DNA from: Oscillospiraceae bacterium | GTDB lineage: Bacteria > Bacillota > Clostridia > Oscillospirales > Oscillospiraceae | Direction of reading: 5' to 3' | Length of the DNA stretch: 64,000 nt | Assembly (NCBI GenBank): GCA_017430455.1 | Contig: JAFRMX010000008.1 | Span: 62,001-126,000, forward strand | In this document: in pieces, positions 17,730-26,493 of the stretch | How the letters are laid out: the number at the start of each line of letters is the position of its first letter | Position numbering within the stretch: position 1 is the stretch's first letter | Program-made: the position numbers and the translations under genes | The notes under the pieces: model-generated | Seen by the model: the letters and a program-made list of their open reading frames with translations, nothing else | The model's database searches: none | What the model was told of the DNA's origin: nothing

Positions 17730-18614
17730 ATGAGAAAAATCGCTGCGAATATATTGATAATTGTAATCATTTTGTTCACTCTCGCCGGTTGTGGAGAGAC
17801 TGCAGAAATTGAAGAATCTCCATCACCGGAACCTTCTCCTTCGGAGATACCCGTCACCGCCTCTCCCGTTCCCACGCCTCTTCATGAGACTGCTGCTCTT
17901 CAAAGGGAACTGAGAGCATATATGAAAGAGAATTTGTCAGGCAAATGGGCAGTGTGTGTGGAAGACCTTGTGACAGGTGAGAACTTCATCCTTTACAGGG
18001 ATTTTGAGGAAGACGAGTGTTTTCCCGCTGCCAGCACTATCAAGCTCTTTGTCCTCTGTTCGGTATATGACAAAGCTTCAAAGGGAGAGTTTGAGATCGG
18101 TGATGAATATAACCGGATGCTCGCGGAAAAGATGATCACCATTTCATCGAACAACTGCGCGAACATTCTTACGAAGGCTGTCGGAGGAACGGGAGCAGTT
18201 ACCGGGTATATAAGAAAAACCCTCGGATTTAAGCTCTCGACCATGAATAAGCTCATCGGCAATGAATACGGCGGAGCCAATAATCTCATAAATCCTGCTG
18301 AGGCTATGAAGCTTTTGGAGCTGTTGTATAACGGAGAAGTTGTCGACCGGAGATCCAGCGAGGAAATGCTGGGATTTATGCTCAAACAGGAGATAAACAA
18401 CAAGGTATCGCTCGGAATCGGTGAAGACGGACAGTTCGCTCATAAGACAGGCGAGTATTTTGAACTGGCCAATCATGATATGGGCATAGTCTACATGAAG
18501 GGACACCATGATTACAGCATCTGCTGTTTTTCGGGAGAGAGCAAAATCGATGAAGCTCTCAACAATATGAAGGAAATATCCGAAATCGTATATAACTATT
18601 TTGAAACGACCTGA
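17730..18614 (+). CDS. Lipoprotein serine hydrolase, class A beta-lactamase-like
   Basis: This 294-residue protein begins with a lipoprotein signal peptide (lipobox LAGC, Cys near residue 21) and a Pro/Ser/Glu-rich linker, and then has a penicillin-binding/beta-lactamase fold. AASTIKLF gives the catalytic Ser-x-x-Lys, SSNN the second motif (S-x-N type) and HKTGEY the KTG motif. The glutamate-bearing omega-loop motif of true class A enzymes (ExxLN) is not seen; the region reads NNLINPAEAMKLLE. So the protein may be a beta-lactamase-family peptidase or a weak lactamase rather than a resistance enzyme. Transcription may be leaderless. The next gene follows after eight bases. Confidence 0.75.
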   Translation: MRKIAANILIIVIILFTLAGCGETAEIEESPSPEPSPSEIPVTASPVPTPLHETAALQRELRAYMKENLSGKWAVCVEDLVTGENFILYRDFEEDECFPAASTIKLFVLCSVYDKASKGEFEIGDEYNRMLAEKMITISSNNCANILTKAVGGTGAVTGYIRKTLGFKLSTMNKLIGNEYGGANNLINPAEAMKLLELLYNGEVVDRRSSEEMLGFMLKQEINNKVSLGIGEDGQFAHKTGEYFELANHDMGIVYMKGHHDYSICCFSGESKIDEALNNMKEISEIVYNYFETT

Positions 18615-18622
18615 GGGCCAAG

Positions 18623-19399
18623 ATGGAAATAAAGATACTTGCTGTCGGAGACGTTTGCGGGGAGCCCGGCCTTGACTGTCTTCGGGAAAAGCTGAAAGCA
18701 TTCAAAGAAGAAAACAATATCGGGTTCTGTGTTGTTAACGGCGAAAACGCGAATGTTGTCGGGATAACGCCCAAACAGGCAAATGATATTTTTAAATCCG
18801 GCGCGGATGTGATAACTCTCGGAAATCATACTTGGACAAGGACTGAACTTCGTCCATATCTTGATGAGAGATCCCGTATAATCCGCCCTGCAAACTATGC
18901 TCCGCAATGTCCCGGCCGGGGATATTGCACGTTAGAGACAGATTTAGGATCCGTTACCGTTCTTAATCTTATCGGGCGCTTTACGCTTGACAACAATACC
19001 GACAATCCGTTTGTTTATGCGGACGAGTTCATTGAGCACTGCGATACTCTCGGTAATATAATACTTGTAGACTTCCATGCCGAAGGTACAAGCGAGAAGC
19101 GCGCTATGGGTTATATGCTGGACGGAAGAGTTACCGCCGTCTGGGGAACTCACACGCATGTACAGACATCAGACGCTGAGATCCTGCCAAACGGAACCGG
19201 CTATATCACGGATCTGGGAATGACGGGAGCAAAAAACTCGGTTTTGGGAAACGACATTGACCAGTCTATAGGAAAATTCCTCGGAGATCCTCCGATAAGG
19301 TATAACTCGGCTCCGGGACCGAGTAAACTGGAAGGCTGTATTTTTTCGGCAGACACAGAAACAGGAAGATGTATTAAAGCGGAGGCTGTCAGAATATGA
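18623..19399 (+). CDS. ymdB: YmdB-family metallophosphoesterase (2',3'-cyclic nucleotide phosphodiesterase type)
   Basis: This 258-residue cytoplasmic protein matches the TIGR00282 family. GDVCGEPG at the N-terminus supplies the first metal ligand, VVNGENANV, LGNHTWTR and DFHAEGTSEKRAMG follow, and GTHTHVQTSD near residue 176 supplies metal-binding histidines. Bacillus YmdB hydrolyses 2',3'-cAMP and affects biofilm and sporulation choices. GAGGGC precedes the ATG. The end overlaps the next gene by four bases (ATGA), so these metallophosphoesterases are co-expressed. Confidence 0.9.
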   Translation: MEIKILAVGDVCGEPGLDCLREKLKAFKEENNIGFCVVNGENANVVGITPKQANDIFKSGADVITLGNHTWTRTELRPYLDERSRIIRPANYAPQCPGRGYCTLETDLGSVTVLNLIGRFTLDNNTDNPFVYADEFIEHCDTLGNIILVDFHAEGTSEKRAMGYMLDGRVTAVWGTHTHVQTSDAEILPNGTGYITDLGMTGAKNSVLGNDIDQSIGKFLGDPPIRYNSAPGPSKLEGCIFSADTETGRCIKAEAVRI

Positions 19400-20502
19400 G
19401 GATACTGCATGCGGCCGATCTGCACCTGGATTCTCCGTTTGAAGGTCTGAGTGCGGGAAAGGCGGCCCTAAGAAGAGGCGAACAGAGAGATCTGCTTTAC
19501 AGGCTTGCCAACCTTGCTGCAAGTGAGAAAGCGGATGTTGTGCTGCTCGCAGGAGATCTTCTCGACAGCGATAATGCTTATAGGGAAACAGCTGAAGATC
19601 TTGTCCGTTCTCTCAGCATGATAAATGTTCCCGTTTTCATTTCACCCGGAAATCATGACTGGTATTCCTCAAAATGCCCGTATGCCAAGGTGAGGTTTCC
19701 GGAGAATGTCCGTATTTTCAAAAAGCAGGAGATAGAAGCGGTTGAGCTTGTAGACTGCGACGCGGTCGTATACGGAGCCGCGTTTACCGGAAAGCACAGC
19801 GAAGCATTGACAGACGGCTTCAAAGTACCTGAAAAGTTTGCTGATAAGATCAATATCATGTGCATACATGGGGAATACGGCAACAGAGAGAGTCTTTACA
19901 ATCCTGTTTCTGAAGAAAAAATCGCTGAAAGCGGTCTGGATTATCTTGCCTTGGGACATATACACAAGGCTTCGGGTCTTTTAAAGACCGGTGACACTTA
20001 TGTATCATGGCCGGGATGTCCTGAGGGGAGAGGCTTCGACGAGACGGGAATGAAATATGTCAATATAATAGATCTGGAAAAAGGCAGCTGTTCGCTGTCT
20101 CAGATCAGTATCAGCAGCAGAAAATATGAGATACTGTATGTCGATGTCACTGATACGGATCCTGTGCTTGCCATTCATTCTTCAATTCCCGACGAAACGG
20201 TCAAGGATGTATACAGGATCATTTTGCGCGGTGAGACAGATGAGTTTCTTGATCTTAACCGCATCAAAAGAAGTCTCAGCGATCTCTTCTTTGAATACCG
20301 TATCAAAGATGAGACCCGTCTTAAAAGAAACATCTGGGAATCAGCAGGGGATGATTCGCTCAGAGGCCTTTTCCTTTCAAAGATGATGAAAAGATACGAT
20401 TCTGCAAAAACAGAAAGCGAAAAGAAAGCGATCGAAAGCTCGGTCAGATGGGGACTTGCGGCAATCGATAATGCAGAGGAGGTATGCGTACATGAGAATT
20501 AA
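19396..20502 (+). CDS. DNA-repair exonuclease-like metallophosphoesterase (YhaO/SbcD type)
   Basis: This 368-residue protein has the five calcineurin-type motifs in order: HAADLHLDSPF, LLAGDLLDS, SPGNHDWYSS, MCIHGEYG and LALGHIHKA. The family (Mre11/SbcD, Bacillus YhaO) supplies the nuclease half of a DNA-end processing complex whose ATPase half is SbcC/Rad50 or YhaN. The next gene encodes such an ATPase and overlaps this one by 11 bases, which supports a complex. In vivo substrates are not shown by the sequence. Confidence 0.85.
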   Translation: MRILHAADLHLDSPFEGLSAGKAALRRGEQRDLLYRLANLAASEKADVVLLAGDLLDSDNAYRETAEDLVRSLSMINVPVFISPGNHDWYSSKCPYAKVRFPENVRIFKKQEIEAVELVDCDAVVYGAAFTGKHSEALTDGFKVPEKFADKINIMCIHGEYGNRESLYNPVSEEKIAESGLDYLALGHIHKASGLLKTGDTYVSWPGCPEGRGFDETGMKYVNIIDLEKGSCSLSQISISSRKYEILYVDVTDTDPVLAIHSSIPDETVKDVYRIILRGETDEFLDLNRIKRSLSDLFFEYRIKDETRLKRNIWESAGDDSLRGLFLSKMMKRYDSAKTESEKKAIESSVRWGLAAIDNAEEVCVHEN

Positions 20503-22402
20503 CGCGCTGCATGCCTCTTTTGGAAAGCTTGAAAATGAGAGTCTCACTTTCCATGACGGTCTTAATGTTATATATGCTCCCAATGAGAGCGGGAAAAGCA
20601 CTTGGTGCGCGTTTATAAGAGCGATGCTTTTCGGAGTTGACAGCGCCGAGAGAGCAAGATCCGGGCACCTCCCGGATAAAACAAAGTATTCGCCCTGGTC
20701 CGGTGCTCCCATGGAGGGCAGCATGGACCTCACTGCAAACAGGTCAGACATTACAATAACAAGACGTACAAGATCGAAACGGTCTCCGATGTCGGAGTTC
20801 AGCGCGGTATATACCGGAACTTCCGTTGCGGTAAAAGGCTTGGATGAGAAAAACTGCGGGGAATTGCTCACCGGAGTTTCGAAGGATGTTTTCAACAGGA
20901 CAGCCTTCGTCGAGCAGGGAAGTGTGGCTGTCACATCGAGTCCCGAGCTTGAAAAAAGGATCATGTCAATAGTGACATCGGGTGAAGAACAGATATCATA
21001 TACAGAGGCCGATGAGCGCCTCAGGGCATGGCAGAGAAAAAGACGTTACAATAAAAAGGGTCTGCTTTGCGATCTCGAGAGCAAAATCGCGGACAACAGC
21101 GAAAAGCTGAAGGATCTTCAGGGTATAGCGGAAGAAAAACGATTGCTGGAGGCAAGGCTCGAATCGTCCCAAAACGAATGTGAGGATCTGGAAGAGAGAG
21201 TTACGGAGGCAAGAAAAAACCAGAGAAGGGAAGCCATCGAAAGAATCAACAGATCCAGGAGCAGATTGCAGGAGCTCAGCGCGGAGCATGATGCCGCAAT
21301 GGCGGAATTAAGCGACAGGAGAGCGGCATTAAGGAATTCTCCTCTTGATGTGATCCCTTCGGACCGGATCGAGGATAAGGTCCGCTCGGATATTGACAGA
21401 TTGGAAGAGCTGAAAGAGGAGAGCAAATCAGTAAAGCCTCCCTGGCTTGCGGCAGTATTTCTTGTTCTGAGCATTGCCATTGCTCTCGCAGGCAATTATC
21501 TCGCGGAGATCAATTCTCTGTATTTTGTGCTCGCCTCAGTTGCTGCAGGTATCGCGGGAATCGTATTCCTACTTATAAACGGGAGAAAACGCACCAGATC
21601 CTTCTCTGCGAAAAAAGAAAAGGAAGAGCTGCTGCGAAAATATCACGCAAGGAATTCATCGGATATTTCCCGTTTGCTCGAACAATATCACGTTCTTGAA
21701 GAGGAGTACGCAGCGGCAGAAGAACGTGAATCAGCCTCGCGTTCAGCATATGAGGAAGCCAGAGATAAACAGGAGAAACTTGAAGAATCCGCTATTTCAG
21801 ATCTAAATCTCACAGAAGGGAATACTGAAGCATCAAGGCTCGGAAGAGCTTTGGCCTCGGCAAGGACAGCAACCGAGAGCCTTTCGAGACAGATAGCGGA
21901 GATAAACGGAAGACTTGCCGTCATGTCTGATCCGCTGGTGGTCTCAAGCGATCTCAAGAGTATGCAGGAAGAGTATTCCGAAATTGAAAGCGAATTTGAG
22001 GCCATTTCTTTAGCGATAAATGTTCTCAGAGAAGCTGATGAGGAGATGCAAAGCCGTTTCTCTCCCGAATTGGGAGCGTTGGCTGCCGAATATATGTCAA
22101 AAGTAACCGGTGGACGCTATTCCGATATACTTATTGGCCGCGATTTCTCTACAATGGCCAAAACTTCAGGCGATACTGTCGCGAGAGAAAGCGGTTATCT
22201 GAGCGCAGGCACAATGGATCTGTTATATCTCGCGGTACGGCTGGCTGTATGCGAGCTTGCCATGCCGGAAGACGTTTCATGTCCTCTGATAATAGATGAC
22301 GCTCTGGTAAATCTTGATGATGTGAGATATGGTCAGGCAATGGAGCTGTTAAGCGACATAGCAAAAAACAGACAGGTTATACTCTTTACCTGCAGAAAGT
22401 GA
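20492..22402 (+). CDS. SbcC/YhaN-like AAA ATPase with coiled coil and membrane segments
   Basis: This protein of about 636 residues has an ABC-type ATPase head split by coiled coils: Walker A YAPNESGKST near residue 33, long charged helices on both sides, and LSAGTMDLLYLAVRLA (signature) followed by CPLIIDDALVNLDD (Walker B) near the end. Two hydrophobic stretches (about residues 312-360, WLAAVFLVLSIAIALAG and LYFVLASVAAGIAGIVFLL) occupy the middle, as in YhaN-type proteins, so the complex may sit at the membrane. The frame opens at 20456, but GAGGAGG sets the start at 20492. It pairs with the upstream metallophosphoesterase. Confidence 0.83.
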   Translation: MRINALHASFGKLENESLTFHDGLNVIYAPNESGKSTWCAFIRAMLFGVDSAERARSGHLPDKTKYSPWSGAPMEGSMDLTANRSDITITRRTRSKRSPMSEFSAVYTGTSVAVKGLDEKNCGELLTGVSKDVFNRTAFVEQGSVAVTSSPELEKRIMSIVTSGEEQISYTEADERLRAWQRKRRYNKKGLLCDLESKIADNSEKLKDLQGIAEEKRLLEARLESSQNECEDLEERVTEARKNQRREAIERINRSRSRLQELSAEHDAAMAELSDRRAALRNSPLDVIPSDRIEDKVRSDIDRLEELKEESKSVKPPWLAAVFLVLSIAIALAGNYLAEINSLYFVLASVAAGIAGIVFLLINGRKRTRSFSAKKEKEELLRKYHARNSSDISRLLEQYHVLEEEYAAAEERESASRSAYEEARDKQEKLEESAISDLNLTEGNTEASRLGRALASARTATESLSRQIAEINGRLAVMSDPLVVSSDLKSMQEEYSEIESEFEAISLAINVLREADEEMQSRFSPELGALAAEYMSKVTGGRYSDILIGRDFSTMAKTSGDTVARESGYLSAGTMDLLYLAVRLAVCELAMPEDVSCPLIIDDALVNLDDVRYGQAMELLSDIAKNRQVILFTCRK

Positions 22403-22893
22403 TGATTATTATGGATAAGAGAACAGACAAACAGAATTATTACCTTGACATTGCTGATTCGGTCCTGGAGAGAAGCACGTGCCTGAGGCGAATGTACGGT
22501 GCTATAATCGTCAGAAACGATGAGATCATCTCTACAGGTTACAACGGAGCTCCGAGAGGCAGAAAAAACTGCTCAGATATCGGATCGTGCGCAAGAGAAA
22601 CTCTTCATATCCCGTCAGGCGAGCGGTATGAACTGTGCAGAAGCGTTCACGCTGAGGCAAATGCCATTATTTCCGCTTCCAGGAGAGATATGATCGGAGC
22701 GACGATCTATCTTGTCGGAAGAAGCGCAAAAACTCATGAGCTCCTCCCCGATGCCATGTCGTGCTCCATGTGCAAACGCCTCATAATCAACGCGGGAATA
22801 AAAGAAGTCGTTATCCGTACAGGCGAGAACAAGTATATTACTGTCGATGTAAATGACTGGATAGAAAACGACGATTCTCTGTTTACGTTATGA
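22399..22893 (+). CDS. dCMP deaminase family protein (ComEB-like)
   Basis: This 164-residue zinc deaminase has CRSVHAEANAI (His and Glu of the HxE motif) near residue 75 and MSCSMCKRLI (the C-x-x-C zinc ligands) near residue 118. YNGAPRG and the ~40-residue spacing between motifs fit deoxycytidylate deaminases rather than tRNA or cytidine deaminases. The reaction makes dUMP for thymidylate synthesis. It overlaps the previous gene by four bases and the next by four, in a packed operon. An internal ATG a few codons downstream (22411) is an alternative start. Confidence 0.88.
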   Translation: MMIIMDKRTDKQNYYLDIADSVLERSTCLRRMYGAIIVRNDEIISTGYNGAPRGRKNCSDIGSCARETLHIPSGERYELCRSVHAEANAIISASRRDMIGATIYLVGRSAKTHELLPDAMSCSMCKRLIINAGIKEVVIRTGENKYITVDVNDWIENDDSLFTL

Positions 22894-23534
22894 ACAGGAA
22901 CTATTCGAAGGAGCTTGAAAGAATAATACAGAAGCGGGGAAACGAATATCCGCGTCTGCTGCTTCATTGCTGCTGCGGCCCGTGCTCCACATCGGTTCTG
23001 GAATATCTCAGCCGGTATTTCGACATTTCTGTTTTATGGTATAACCCCAATATCTACCCGGAAGCGGAGTTTGAAAAGAGATTCAGGACTCTGATCGAAG
23101 TCATACAGAAAATGGAATTGTCGGACAGGGTCCAGGTCCTCGCAGAGCCGTGGAACAATATTCAATATGAAACGCGGGTCAAGGGTCTTGAGAACGAGCC
23201 TGAAGGCGGGAAGAGATGTGAACAGTGTTTCAGACTCAGGCTGCTTGAAGCCGGAAAGATAGCAAAAAGATATAATTTCGACTATTTTTGCAGTACTCTT
23301 ACAGTTTCCAGACACAAAAATGCTGAGCTGATAAACAGCATAGGCGAGGAAATATCAAAAGCTGTCGGGGTGTCCTGGCTTCCCTCGGATTTCAAGAAAA
23401 AAGACGGGGAAAACCGCTCTGTAGAGCTTTCGGAGAAACTGGGGATATACAGGCAGCTGTACTGCGGATGCAGATATTCTCTGTCAGCCCGTGAGGCGGG
23501 AGCTCCGGACAATAACCGTGAGGATATGGAATGA
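22890..23534 (+). CDS. queH: Epoxyqueuosine reductase QueH
   Basis: This 214-residue protein has LLLHCCCGPCSTS near residue 25, with the adjacent cysteines of the QueH (DUF208) family, plus CEQCFRLRLLEA and a late YCGCRYSL that supply further metal-ligand cysteines. QueH carries out the last step of queuosine synthesis, reducing epoxyqueuosine in tRNA, and replaces the cobalamin-dependent QueG. The other queuosine genes are not in the window. It overlaps the dCMP deaminase gene by four bases. Confidence 0.9.
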   Translation: MNRNYSKELERIIQKRGNEYPRLLLHCCCGPCSTSVLEYLSRYFDISVLWYNPNIYPEAEFEKRFRTLIEVIQKMELSDRVQVLAEPWNNIQYETRVKGLENEPEGGKRCEQCFRLRLLEAGKIAKRYNFDYFCSTLTVSRHKNAELINSIGEEISKAVGVSWLPSDFKKKDGENRSVELSEKLGIYRQLYCGCRYSLSAREAGAPDNNREDME

Positions 23535-23535
23535 T

Positions 23536-24558
23536 ATGATGCCGGCCAAAACTGTGAATCGAATACTTATCTCCGTTATTACAGCAATCATAATTGCCGC
23601 GGCGGTATTTGTCGCGTACGGATATGTTATTTTTAAAGGCCCTTCTCCGACTGCAAGGAATGAATATCTTGCAGAACATGGAGAGGATTCGGTTTATGCA
23701 AGAATATTCGGAATACCGGCTTCGGATATCCCGGAAACGGTTGCTCTGCCTTCATATCCTGCTAAAGATACAGGAGGCGGATCATTGCCTGAGGCCGATA
23801 CTTCTGTTCAGGTGCTTGAAGATATCGGTGAAGGAAAGACGCAAGACCAATACGGCCTTATAGATGATGACGGGGATGGGGTCGTAATAAAAAATGTTTC
23901 CGGGGAAGCGTACGAAGGCAAGATGATCGTAGTCTGGGATCCGAAACAGGTTATTCTCGGAAGCATAGATTTAAACCGCGGAGCCGGATATACGCTCCTG
24001 GAGTTTTGCGAGATGTATGACGCCATAGCAGGGATCAATGCAGGCGGCTTTACTGATAATATGGGCACCGGAAACGGCGGAACACCTTTCGGGATAGTTA
24101 TTACAGACGGGCAATATATGCAGGTCTCTGATGCTCCGTGGGAGAACTGCATAATAGATAATGACGGGAATCTGAAGCTGGGATACTATACGATCGATGA
24201 AATGAAGGCCCTCGGCGCCAGATGGGGCGCAAGTTTCGGCCCTGCTCTGATCATTGACGGACAGGTCAGTGAGATCGGGGTCAATTTCATGTCCGGCCTG
24301 TACGCCAGAAGCGTTATAGGACAGCGTGACGACGGCGCGATTCTGCTCCTTGTTGTAGACGGCATTCAGGCACACAGCGCCGGATGCAGGGGGCGCGATA
24401 TAATAGATATCATGAACGATTATCATGCTGTTTCAGCCTATAATCTCGACGGCGGAGCCTCCACATGTGCCGCGGCTTACGGGGAGATCATTGATTCCCC
24501 GAGTTCGATCCAGCGGCTTATACCGAACGCGTGGCTTGTCATGAAGAAGGGGGCTTAA
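23536..24558 (+). CDS. Membrane-anchored phosphodiester glycosidase (NAGPA domain)
   Basis: This protein of about 340 residues has one N-terminal membrane helix (about residues 8-32) and an extracytoplasmic domain of the PF09992 family. Typical stretches are AGINAGGFTD, GTPFGIVITDG, SFGPALIIDG and AYNLDGGASTCA, the last being the conserved Asp-Gly-Gly motif. The family cleaves GlcNAc-phosphodiester or similar linkages, and in bacteria is often tied to wall or exopolysaccharide turnover. The frame opens at 23491, but two adjacent ATG codons at 23536 and 23539 are the likely start. The next gene follows after one base. A second member lies at 54.9-56.5 kb. Confidence 0.85.
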   Translation: MMPAKTVNRILISVITAIIIAAAVFVAYGYVIFKGPSPTARNEYLAEHGEDSVYARIFGIPASDIPETVALPSYPAKDTGGGSLPEADTSVQVLEDIGEGKTQDQYGLIDDDGDGVVIKNVSGEAYEGKMIVVWDPKQVILGSIDLNRGAGYTLLEFCEMYDAIAGINAGGFTDNMGTGNGGTPFGIVITDGQYMQVSDAPWENCIIDNDGNLKLGYYTIDEMKALGARWGASFGPALIIDGQVSEIGVNFMSGLYARSVIGQRDDGAILLLVVDGIQAHSAGCRGRDIIDIMNDYHAVSAYNLDGGASTCAAAYGEIIDSPSSIQRLIPNAWLVMKKGA

Positions 24559-24559
24559 T

Positions 24560-25603
24560 ATGGATCAGGAAGTAAAGAAAAAACGGTCTGTATTCTGGCC
24601 GGTATATATTACTCTGACTGTACTTGCCATTCTTGCCTCTTTGTTTTTCCTTAAGACAACAAGGGATTCTCTTGAGGAAAAAGAAAGACTGCTCTATGAA
24701 TCAAGCCGGGAAGCCTGCCTTGACAGATATATTTCATCGTTTTCTTCAGAAACAGTTACAGATCAGATGAGCTCTCAGATAAATAAAGACTTTCAGAGCC
24801 CTGAAGAATTTGAAAGTCTGATCGCTCCTCTTTTTTCGGAAGAGCTGAAATATGCTCCCGCGGAAGAGGATAACGCATATTATATATTCAACGACAGTCA
24901 GATAGTAGGGGAGATCAAGATAGCCGAAAAAGGCTCTGCGTATGAAGTGACAAAGGAAGATTTTGATTTTTCATATCTTTTCTCGGTAAAAAGCATCACC
25001 GTGCCCGCTGAATATACTGTCTCTCTCAACGGTAAGACCGTTGATGAAAAATATATTTCCGAGAGAGATATAGAATATCCTTATCTTCACGGTCTTTACA
25101 GAGATGTCCGGGGTCTCCCGCTGCTGGTTACATATAAAGTCCCCGGAATTTTCGGCGATACCGGCTTCGAAGTGAGAGACGGAAACGGCAAGATCGTTGA
25201 GATCAGATCAGAATCGGACGGGTCTGAATACCTTGTCAGTGCCGGTGAAGAAGACAAGACAGTCGCTAACGATATCGCGCCCTTGTTTTTCAAATCCCTT
25301 GCAGAGTTTTCAAGCGGACTCGGCACATCTATATACAATTATGTGCTGCCCGGTTCTGAGATCGCAGAACGGTTAGGGCACAGAGAAAGCGATTATTATA
25401 AAACTTCTGCCGCGGAAATATCGGATCTGGTCTGCAACGGGGTATACAGAATAAACGACGAACTGATGATCGCGGATTATTCGTACAATACTCTTGGAAC
25501 GACTTGGTTTGGAGTAAACAATGTACCGCACAACTGCAAGCTTGCGCTCAGGAACTATAACGGAATGTATCTTGTGGAATATGCGAAGGGCTACGCCGAA
25601 TAA
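24560..25603 (+). CDS. Single-pass membrane protein of unknown function
   Basis: I do not recognise a family. The 347-residue protein has a basic N-terminus, one membrane helix (about residues 12-30, VYITLTVLAILASLFFL), then a helical charged stretch and a mostly beta extracytoplasmic region with a repeated YTVSLNGK / LLVTYKV-type pattern around residues 145-215. The start codon is one base after the stop of the phosphodiester glycosidase gene, so the two are translationally linked and probably act in the same envelope process. A promoter for the tRNA cluster starts right after its stop. Confidence 0.75.
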   Translation: MDQEVKKKRSVFWPVYITLTVLAILASLFFLKTTRDSLEEKERLLYESSREACLDRYISSFSSETVTDQMSSQINKDFQSPEEFESLIAPLFSEELKYAPAEEDNAYYIFNDSQIVGEIKIAEKGSAYEVTKEDFDFSYLFSVKSITVPAEYTVSLNGKTVDEKYISERDIEYPYLHGLYRDVRGLPLLVTYKVPGIFGDTGFEVRDGNGKIVEIRSESDGSEYLVSAGEEDKTVANDIAPLFFKSLAEFSSGLGTSIYNYVLPGSEIAERLGHRESDYYKTSAAEISDLVCNGVYRINDELMIADYSYNTLGTTWFGVNNVPHNCKLALRNYNGMYLVEYAKGYAE

Positions 25604-25621
25604 ATTTTTGAAACAAAGCAG

Positions 25622-25650
25622 TTGACAAGAATAATAATTTTTAGTATTAT
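25622..25650 (+). promoter_or_regulatory. Promoter of the tRNA cluster
   Basis: A perfect TTGACA (25622-25627) is followed 17 bases later by TATTAT (25645-25650), 17 bases before tRNA-Val. Confidence 0.82.
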
Positions 25651-25667
25651 AACAAAGCTGTCCCGAT

Positions 25668-25744
25668 GGGAGCATAGCTCAGCTGGTTAGAGCACCTGCC
25701 TTACAAGCAGGGGGTCACTGGTTCGAGTCCAGTTGTTCCCACCA
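25668..25744 (+). tRNA. tRNA-Val (anticodon TAC)
   Basis: Complete cloverleaf: acceptor GGGAGCA/TGTTCCC, anticodon stem CCTGC/GCAGG with TAC in the loop, T arm GGTTCGAGTCC, and encoded CCA. First gene of a four-tRNA cluster. Confidence 0.97.
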
Positions 25745-25748
25745 ATTT

Positions 25749-25824
<76 letters not shown>

Positions 25825-25828
25825 GCGT

Positions 25829-25904
25829 GCGGCCTTAGCTCATCCGGTAGAGCGCCACCTTGCCAAGGTGGAGGTAGCGAGTTCGAGCCTCGTAGGCCGC
25901 TCCA
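25829..25904 (+). tRNA. tRNA-Gly (anticodon GCC)
   Basis: Complete cloverleaf: acceptor GCGGCCT/AGGCCGC, anticodon stem CCACC/GGTGG with GCC in the loop, T arm AGTTCGAGCCT, and encoded CCA. A small hairpin (25914-25934, TCGCGGG/CCCGCGA) lies between it and tRNA-Cys and may act in processing. Confidence 0.97.
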
Positions 25905-25943
25905 AAATGAAGATCGCGGGTATTAATCCCGCGACTTCAAGTC

Positions 25944-26018
25944 GGCGCCATAGCCAAGTGGTAAGGCAGCGGACTGCAAATCCGCGATTCCCCGGTCCAA
26001 ATCCGGGTGGCGCCTCCA
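25944..26018 (+). tRNA. tRNA-Cys (anticodon GCA)
   Basis: Complete cloverleaf: acceptor GGCGCCA/TGGCGCC, anticodon stem GCGGA/TCCGC with GCA in the loop, T arm GGTCCAAATCC, and encoded CCA. Last gene of the cluster, followed by a strong terminator. Confidence 0.97.
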
Positions 26019-26021
26019 AAA

Positions 26022-26057
26022 TTAAATCCCCGGATCTTTCCGGGGATTTAATTCTTT
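26022..26057. terminator. Bidirectional terminator between the tRNA cluster and yerC-like gene
   Basis: TTAAATCCCCGGA (26022-26034) and TCCGGGGATTTAA (26039-26051) form a perfect 13-base stem with a four-base loop. It is T-rich on both sides and ends the tRNA transcript on plus and the YerC-like gene on minus. Confidence 0.9.
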
Positions 26058-26352
26058 ATTCTTCTTCTTCATCAAGCCTCTTGAAGACCAGCGCGTATCC
26101 GTCCTTGCCGTATTGCAGCGATCTGTTGACCCTCGATATTGTCGCGCTGCTGGCACCGGTCTCAGCCAGTATATCATTATAGATCATGCCTTTGTCCAGC
26201 ATTCTCGCGACATTGAAGCGCTGCTCCATAGCGAGAAGCTCCGGAACCGTACAGAGGTCGTCAAAAAAATTGAGGGCTTCCTCGACGGTCTGCAGTTTCA
26301 GAATAGCCTTGTACATTTCTTCGTTTCTGGGTTTCTTTGCAGATTTATTCAT
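26056..26352 (-). CDS. TrpR/YerC-family DNA-binding protein
   Basis: This protein of about 98 residues matches the YerC/YecD family related to the tryptophan repressor. TVEEALNFFDDLCTVPELLA and ILAETGASSATISRVNRSLQ (the helix-turn-helix, about residues 60-80) are characteristic. The ligand and targets of this family are not established. The frame opens at a GTG at 26361, but AAAGGTGG is placed correctly for the ATG at 26352. The gene points away from the hexokinase gene, and the two share a 140-base divergent spacer, so control of that neighbour is possible but unproven. Confidence 0.83.
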   Translation of the reverse strand: MNKSAKKPRNEEMYKAILKLQTVEEALNFFDDLCTVPELLAMEQRFNVARMLDKGMIYNDILAETGASSATISRVNRSLQYGKDGYALVFKRLDEEEE

Positions 26353-26430
26353 TTTATCCACCTTTTAGTTTAATATCTGATTTATTATATACTACATCTT
26401 TACATTGTTAAAGTAAAGCTTTTTGTGCTG

Positions 26431-26458
26431 TTGAAATATATTATTTTTGGGTTATAAT
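26431..26458 (+). promoter_or_regulatory. Promoter of the hexokinase gene
   Basis: TTGAAA (26431-26436) and TATAAT (26453-26458) are 16 bases apart, and AGAAGGGA follows before the start codon. Confidence 0.65.
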
Positions 26459-26493
26459 TGAACTGCCAATAAAAAAGAAGGGACCGGGCTGTT

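Noticed and set aside
25914-25934. Hairpin TCGCGGG/CCCGCGA between tRNA-Gly and tRNA-Cys as a terminator
   Set aside because: No T run follows and tRNA-Cys has no promoter of its own in the short gap, so it is more likely a processing or spacer structure.
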